Positions 5,480-7,348 of a DNA stretch of 7,348 nt are shown here, piece by piece. Each line of letters opens with the position of its first letter. Position 1 is the stretch's first letter. The DNA comes from SIG510 sp045540975 (GTDB lineage: Bacteria; Bacillota; Clostridia; Oscillospirales; JAAYXM01): positions 1 through 7,348 of the forward strand of contig JAZQIE010000130.1 of NCBI GenBank assembly GCA_045540975.1, read 5' to 3'. Position numbers and translations under genes: made by a program. The notes under the pieces are model-generated. The model was given only the letters and a program-made list of their open reading frames with translations. It had not been told where the DNA came from and did not search any database.

Positions 5480-6682
5480 ATGAAAAAATTATCCTGGCTT
5501 GTAAGCCTTATGATTTCGATTATAATCGTTGCTGTACCCGCACTTGCCGCCGCAAAAGATGTGGTTGCGGTGCAGTTTTACGATGTGGACAACCGTGTCT
5601 ACCGTGACCAATCAGTCACAACCGTTGATTTAATCCACGATGGTGAAGTGCTGAAAACCGATGTTCCGGCATTCATCGACCGCGGACGAACACTTGTCCC
5701 GATTTATATCATAGGAAATCTTCTGGATGCGGATGTTATGTGGAATCAGGAATTCCGCCGCGCCACCATTCAAACCGAAAACACAATGGTGATTTTAACC
5801 ATTGGAAGCAACGTCGCTCATGTCAACGGCAAAAAGGTTGAGTTACCAAACGGAGTTCCCGCGGCACTCGTCAATTATAAAGGGAGTGACCGTACCATGA
5901 TTCCGTGGCGCTTTGTTGCAGAGCAATTGGGTGCTGAAGTTGAATGGGATCCCGACGCATATTCCGTAACACTGTTCTTCAATACGGATGCGCCGCCACC
6001 AACCGAAGTGGCACCGGAGACTCCCGACGAGGAAGAAACCGACGACGAAACGGTTTCCGACGAAACTCCGGAAGAGATTCCTGAGGAGCCTTCTTTTGAG
6101 CACACATTCACGACCATCGAAGAAGCGGTTGTTGTGCTGGATGCGGGGCACGGCGGTGATGACCCCGGTGCATCGTATTTTGGCGTTTTGGAAAAAGATG
6201 TTAATCTGTCAGTTACCGATAAAGTTTACGAATTGCTGCAAGAAGAAGGCGTTACCGTGTATCTGTCACGCGAAGAGGACATTCGGGTTTCGCTTGATGA
6301 ACGCTGTGATTTTGCAAACGAACTCGGAGCGGACTTGTTTGTGAGTATGCATTCCAACGCGGCGGACAAGGCACCGTCCGCACACGGTATTGAAACCTAT
6401 TACTACTCCGAGGATGCCCGCGGCGAAGTACTTGCGGATTTTGTGCAGGAGTCTGTCATTGAGTCAACAAAAGCAAAAGACCGAAAAACCAAAACAGCAA
6501 ATTTCTATGTGTGTAAGTACACCGACATGCCGGCTGTTCTCGTTGAGATGGGCTTTTTGACCAATGAATCCGAATGTCAAAAACTCTCAAGCGAGGATTA
6601 CCAAACCAAGCTTGCGGAAGGCATTGTACAGGGCATTATGGAGTATTTAAACTCGGTATTGGACGAAAAAAACGGAGCGTAA
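5480..6682 (+). CDS. Secreted N-acetylmuramoyl-L-alanine amidase with N-terminal stalk domain
   Basis: This predicted zinc hydrolase cuts the bond between N-acetylmuramic acid and L-Ala in peptidoglycan, outside the membrane. It has 400 residues. The signal peptide (1-23) has MKK, a hydrophobic core and an ALA cleavage motif. Residues 30-168 form a copper-amine-oxidase-N-like domain with two FIDRGRTLVP / MIPWRFVAEQLGAEVEW-type units; despite the name it is not catalytic and is common on clostridial surface proteins. A Pro/Glu/Asp/Thr linker spans about 170-209. The Amidase_3 domain (216-392) carries the zinc ligands H224 (DAGHGGDDPGA), E238 (VLEKDVNLS) and H291 (SMHSNA), and the catalytic Glu E356 (VLVEMGFLTNESE). 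ATG 5480 is 7 nt after GGAG (5469-5472). The gene is monocistronic, with its own promoter, and ends within a terminator hairpin. Domain order, with the stalk before the catalytic part, suggests attachment to or spacing within the wall. A role in cell separation, sporulation or germination is possible but not shown. Confidence 0.93.
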   Translation: MKKLSWLVSLMISIIIVAVPALAAAKDVVAVQFYDVDNRVYRDQSVTTVDLIHDGEVLKTDVPAFIDRGRTLVPIYIIGNLLDADVMWNQEFRRATIQTENTMVILTIGSNVAHVNGKKVELPNGVPAALVNYKGSDRTMIPWRFVAEQLGAEVEWDPDAYSVTLFFNTDAPPPTEVAPETPDEEETDDETVSDETPEEIPEEPSFEHTFTTIEEAVVVLDAGHGGDDPGASYFGVLEKDVNLSVTDKVYELLQEEGVTVYLSREEDIRVSLDERCDFANELGADLFVSMHSNAADKAPSAHGIETYYYSEDARGEVLADFVQESVIESTKAKDRKTKTANFYVCKYTDMPAVLVEMGFLTNESECQKLSSEDYQTKLAEGIVQGIMEYLNSVLDEKNGA

Positions 6683-6698
6683 AACGCTCCGTTTTTTT
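6666..6698. terminator. Shared bidirectional terminator containing both stop codons
   Basis: AAAAAAACGGAGCGT (6666-6680) pairs perfectly with ACGCTCCGTTTTTTT (6684-6698), a 15-bp stem with a 3-nt loop. The amidase TAA (6680-6682) lies at the tip of the stem and loop. The TAA of the minus-strand DUF378 gene (6697-6699) lies at its foot. One hairpin therefore ends both converging transcripts, and part of it is coding sequence for the amidase C-terminus. Confidence 0.93.
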
Positions 6699-6903
6699 AT
6701 GATCTTGTTGTGACCGCGTCGTCTCTGAACAGAAGGGTAATGCACCAGATACCGGCAAGACCGACCAGCGCATAGACAATACGGCTGATCAGCGCACCTT
6801 GACCGCCGAAAATGGTGGCGACCAGGTCAAAGCCAAAGAAACCGATGAGCCCCCAATTCAAAGCACCGATAATCACGAGGACAAGTGCAAGTTTATCCCA
6901 CAT
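6697..6903 (-). CDS. DUF378 family small membrane protein
   Basis: The product has 68 residues and two predicted membrane segments, about 5-21 and 39-59. It shows the DUF378 pattern: LVIIGALNWGLIGFFGFDLVA at the first segment (written from residue 9 on) and RIVYALVGLAGIW (41-53) at the second. The family is widespread in Bacillota (B. subtilis YuzA type) and its function is unknown. The start is ATG at 6903, chosen because AAGGAG (6913-6918 on the complement) lies 9 nt upstream and family members begin close to this Met. A longer frame from 6951 would add 16 charged residues. It lies 73 nt downstream of the nucleotidyltransferase gene on the same strand; no clear terminator separates them, so co-transcription is possible. 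Its stop codon is in the shared terminator. Confidence 0.85.
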   Translation of the reverse strand: MWDKLALVLVIIGALNWGLIGFFGFDLVATIFGGQGALISRIVYALVGLAGIWCITLLFRDDAVTTRS

Positions 6904-6912
6904 GTGAGAACA

Positions 6913-6918
6913 CTCCTT
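6913..6918 (-). promoter_or_regulatory. Ribosome binding site AAGGAG of the DUF378 gene
   Basis: On the complement, AAGGAG lies 9 nt before ATG 6903. It fixes the short 68-residue form rather than the 84-residue frame starting at 6951. Confidence 0.75.
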
Positions 6919-6976
6919 TTTATCATCATGAGATTCGTTAAGTAGTATCACTCACAATACAGAAAATATGTATGGC

Positions 6977-7348
6977 TTACAGATTTTTTTCGCAGAAATC
7001 GAGATCCTCAAGTGTGTTGACACCGTAAATCTCACAAGTATCGCCAATGACGTGCGCGGTAACGGTTTTCCCGGCATTGATCAAAAGCTTCGGAACATCG
7101 GTCAAATAGTATTCACCCTGCGCATTGTCATTCTTCAAAAGTTTGAGATTCTCAAACAGGGTCTTGGAATCAAAGACATATACACCAACATTGCGCTCTT
7201 TGATGATAAACTGTTCGGGAGTGCAATCTTTTTCCTCAACAATATCAACGATTTTCCCATCCTCGCGGATAATACGACCGTAGGCAAGAGGAGATTCGGT
7301 AACTGCGGTCAAAATGGTGCAGGAAGCGTTTTCCGCTTTGTGCTTTTC
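6977..7348 (-). CDS. GlmU-type nucleotidyltransferase, C-terminal part (runs off window end)
   Basis: The visible 123 residues are the second half of a GlmU-like pyrophosphorylase domain, which makes UDP-N-acetylglucosamine from GlcNAc-1-phosphate and UTP for peptidoglycan. Diagnostic stretches in the visible fragment are AYGRIIR (22-28), IVEEKD (36-41), NVGVYVFD (53-60) and NAQGEYYLTDV (75-85), the last almost a GlmU signature. YGVN (108-111) carries the Asn that in E. coli GlmU helps bind metal. The frame stays open to the window edge, with coding that matches the family before the internal TTG at 7312, so the true start lies outside. The protein ends about 12 residues after YGVN at a TAA (6977-6979). 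It therefore lacks the left-handed beta-helix acetyltransferase domain of bifunctional GlmU. It may be a stand-alone pyrophosphorylase or a related sugar-nucleotide enzyme. The first half with the nucleotide-binding GGxGTR motif is not visible. Confidence 0.85.
   Translation of the reverse strand, partial: EKHKAENASCTILTAVTESPLAYGRIIREDGKIVDIVEEKDCTPEQFIIKERNVGVYVFDSKTLFENLKLLKNDNAQGEYYLTDVPKLLINAGKTVTAHVIGDTCEIYGVNTLEDLDFCEKNL

Noticed and set aside
5407..5607. 66-residue open frame overlapping the amidase start
   Set aside because: It overlaps the amidase promoter, leader and signal-peptide coding region in another frame, starts at no ribosome binding site and resembles no known family.
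6904..6976. Separate promoter for the DUF378 gene
   Set aside because: A GATACT-like -10 is present on the complement, but no acceptable -35 lies at 16-18 nt. Co-transcription with the upstream gene cannot be excluded.
7318..7336. Catabolite-responsive element near GGAAGCGTTTTCC
   Set aside because: It lacks the conserved TG at the left end and lies inside coding sequence of the nucleotidyltransferase. The match is too weak.

Overview
The window reads as a chromosomal stretch of a low-to-mid GC Gram-positive bacterium of the class Clostridia. The HPr kinase, ROK kinase and PcrA proteins look most like those of gut Oscillospiraceae/Ruminococcaceae (the Faecalibacterium-like group). This is judged from remembered family sequences, not a search. 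Shine-Dalgarno sites are strong, promoters are sigma-A-like, and the intrinsic terminators are long A/T-flanked hairpins.

Region 1 (1-4141, + strand) is a tight three-gene cluster. hprK (HPr kinase/phosphorylase) is followed by a ROK-family sugar kinase with a 12-nt gap, and then by pcrA (UvrD/PcrA-type helicase) with a 16-nt gap. The first two genes fit carbon-catabolite sensing and sugar phosphorylation; pcrA is a DNA repair and transcription-conflict helicase. The hprK reading frame is interrupted by an in-frame TAG at 64-66. Recognisable HPrK N-terminal-domain sequence lies upstream of the stop and an intact catalytic domain lies downstream.

Region 2 (4142-4320) is a tRNA-Leu(CAA) gene with its own promoter, an encoded CCA end and a 13-bp-stem terminator.

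Region 3 (4315-5479) holds one visibly AT-richer gene for a cytoplasmic leucine-rich-repeat protein of unknown role, next to the tRNA. It is followed by about 370 bases without a gene. That gap carries a chain of overlapping inverted repeats, two separate bidirectional terminator hairpins and the promoter of the next gene. The LRR gene looks like acquired or accessory cargo.

Region 4 (5480-7348) begins with a secreted N-acetylmuramoyl-L-alanine amidase carrying an N-terminal copper-amine-oxidase-N-like 'stalk' domain. It converges on a minus-strand pair: a small DUF378 membrane protein and the C-terminal part of a GlmU-type nucleotidyltransferase that runs off the window end. The two converging genes share one perfect 15-bp terminator hairpin that contains both stop codons. 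The amidase and the nucleotidyltransferase point to cell-envelope metabolism.

No CRISPR array, intact insertion sequence, rRNA or defence operon was seen. The points most worth a second look are the interrupted hprK, the orphan LRR gene beside the tRNA, and the structured intergenic region 5107-5400.
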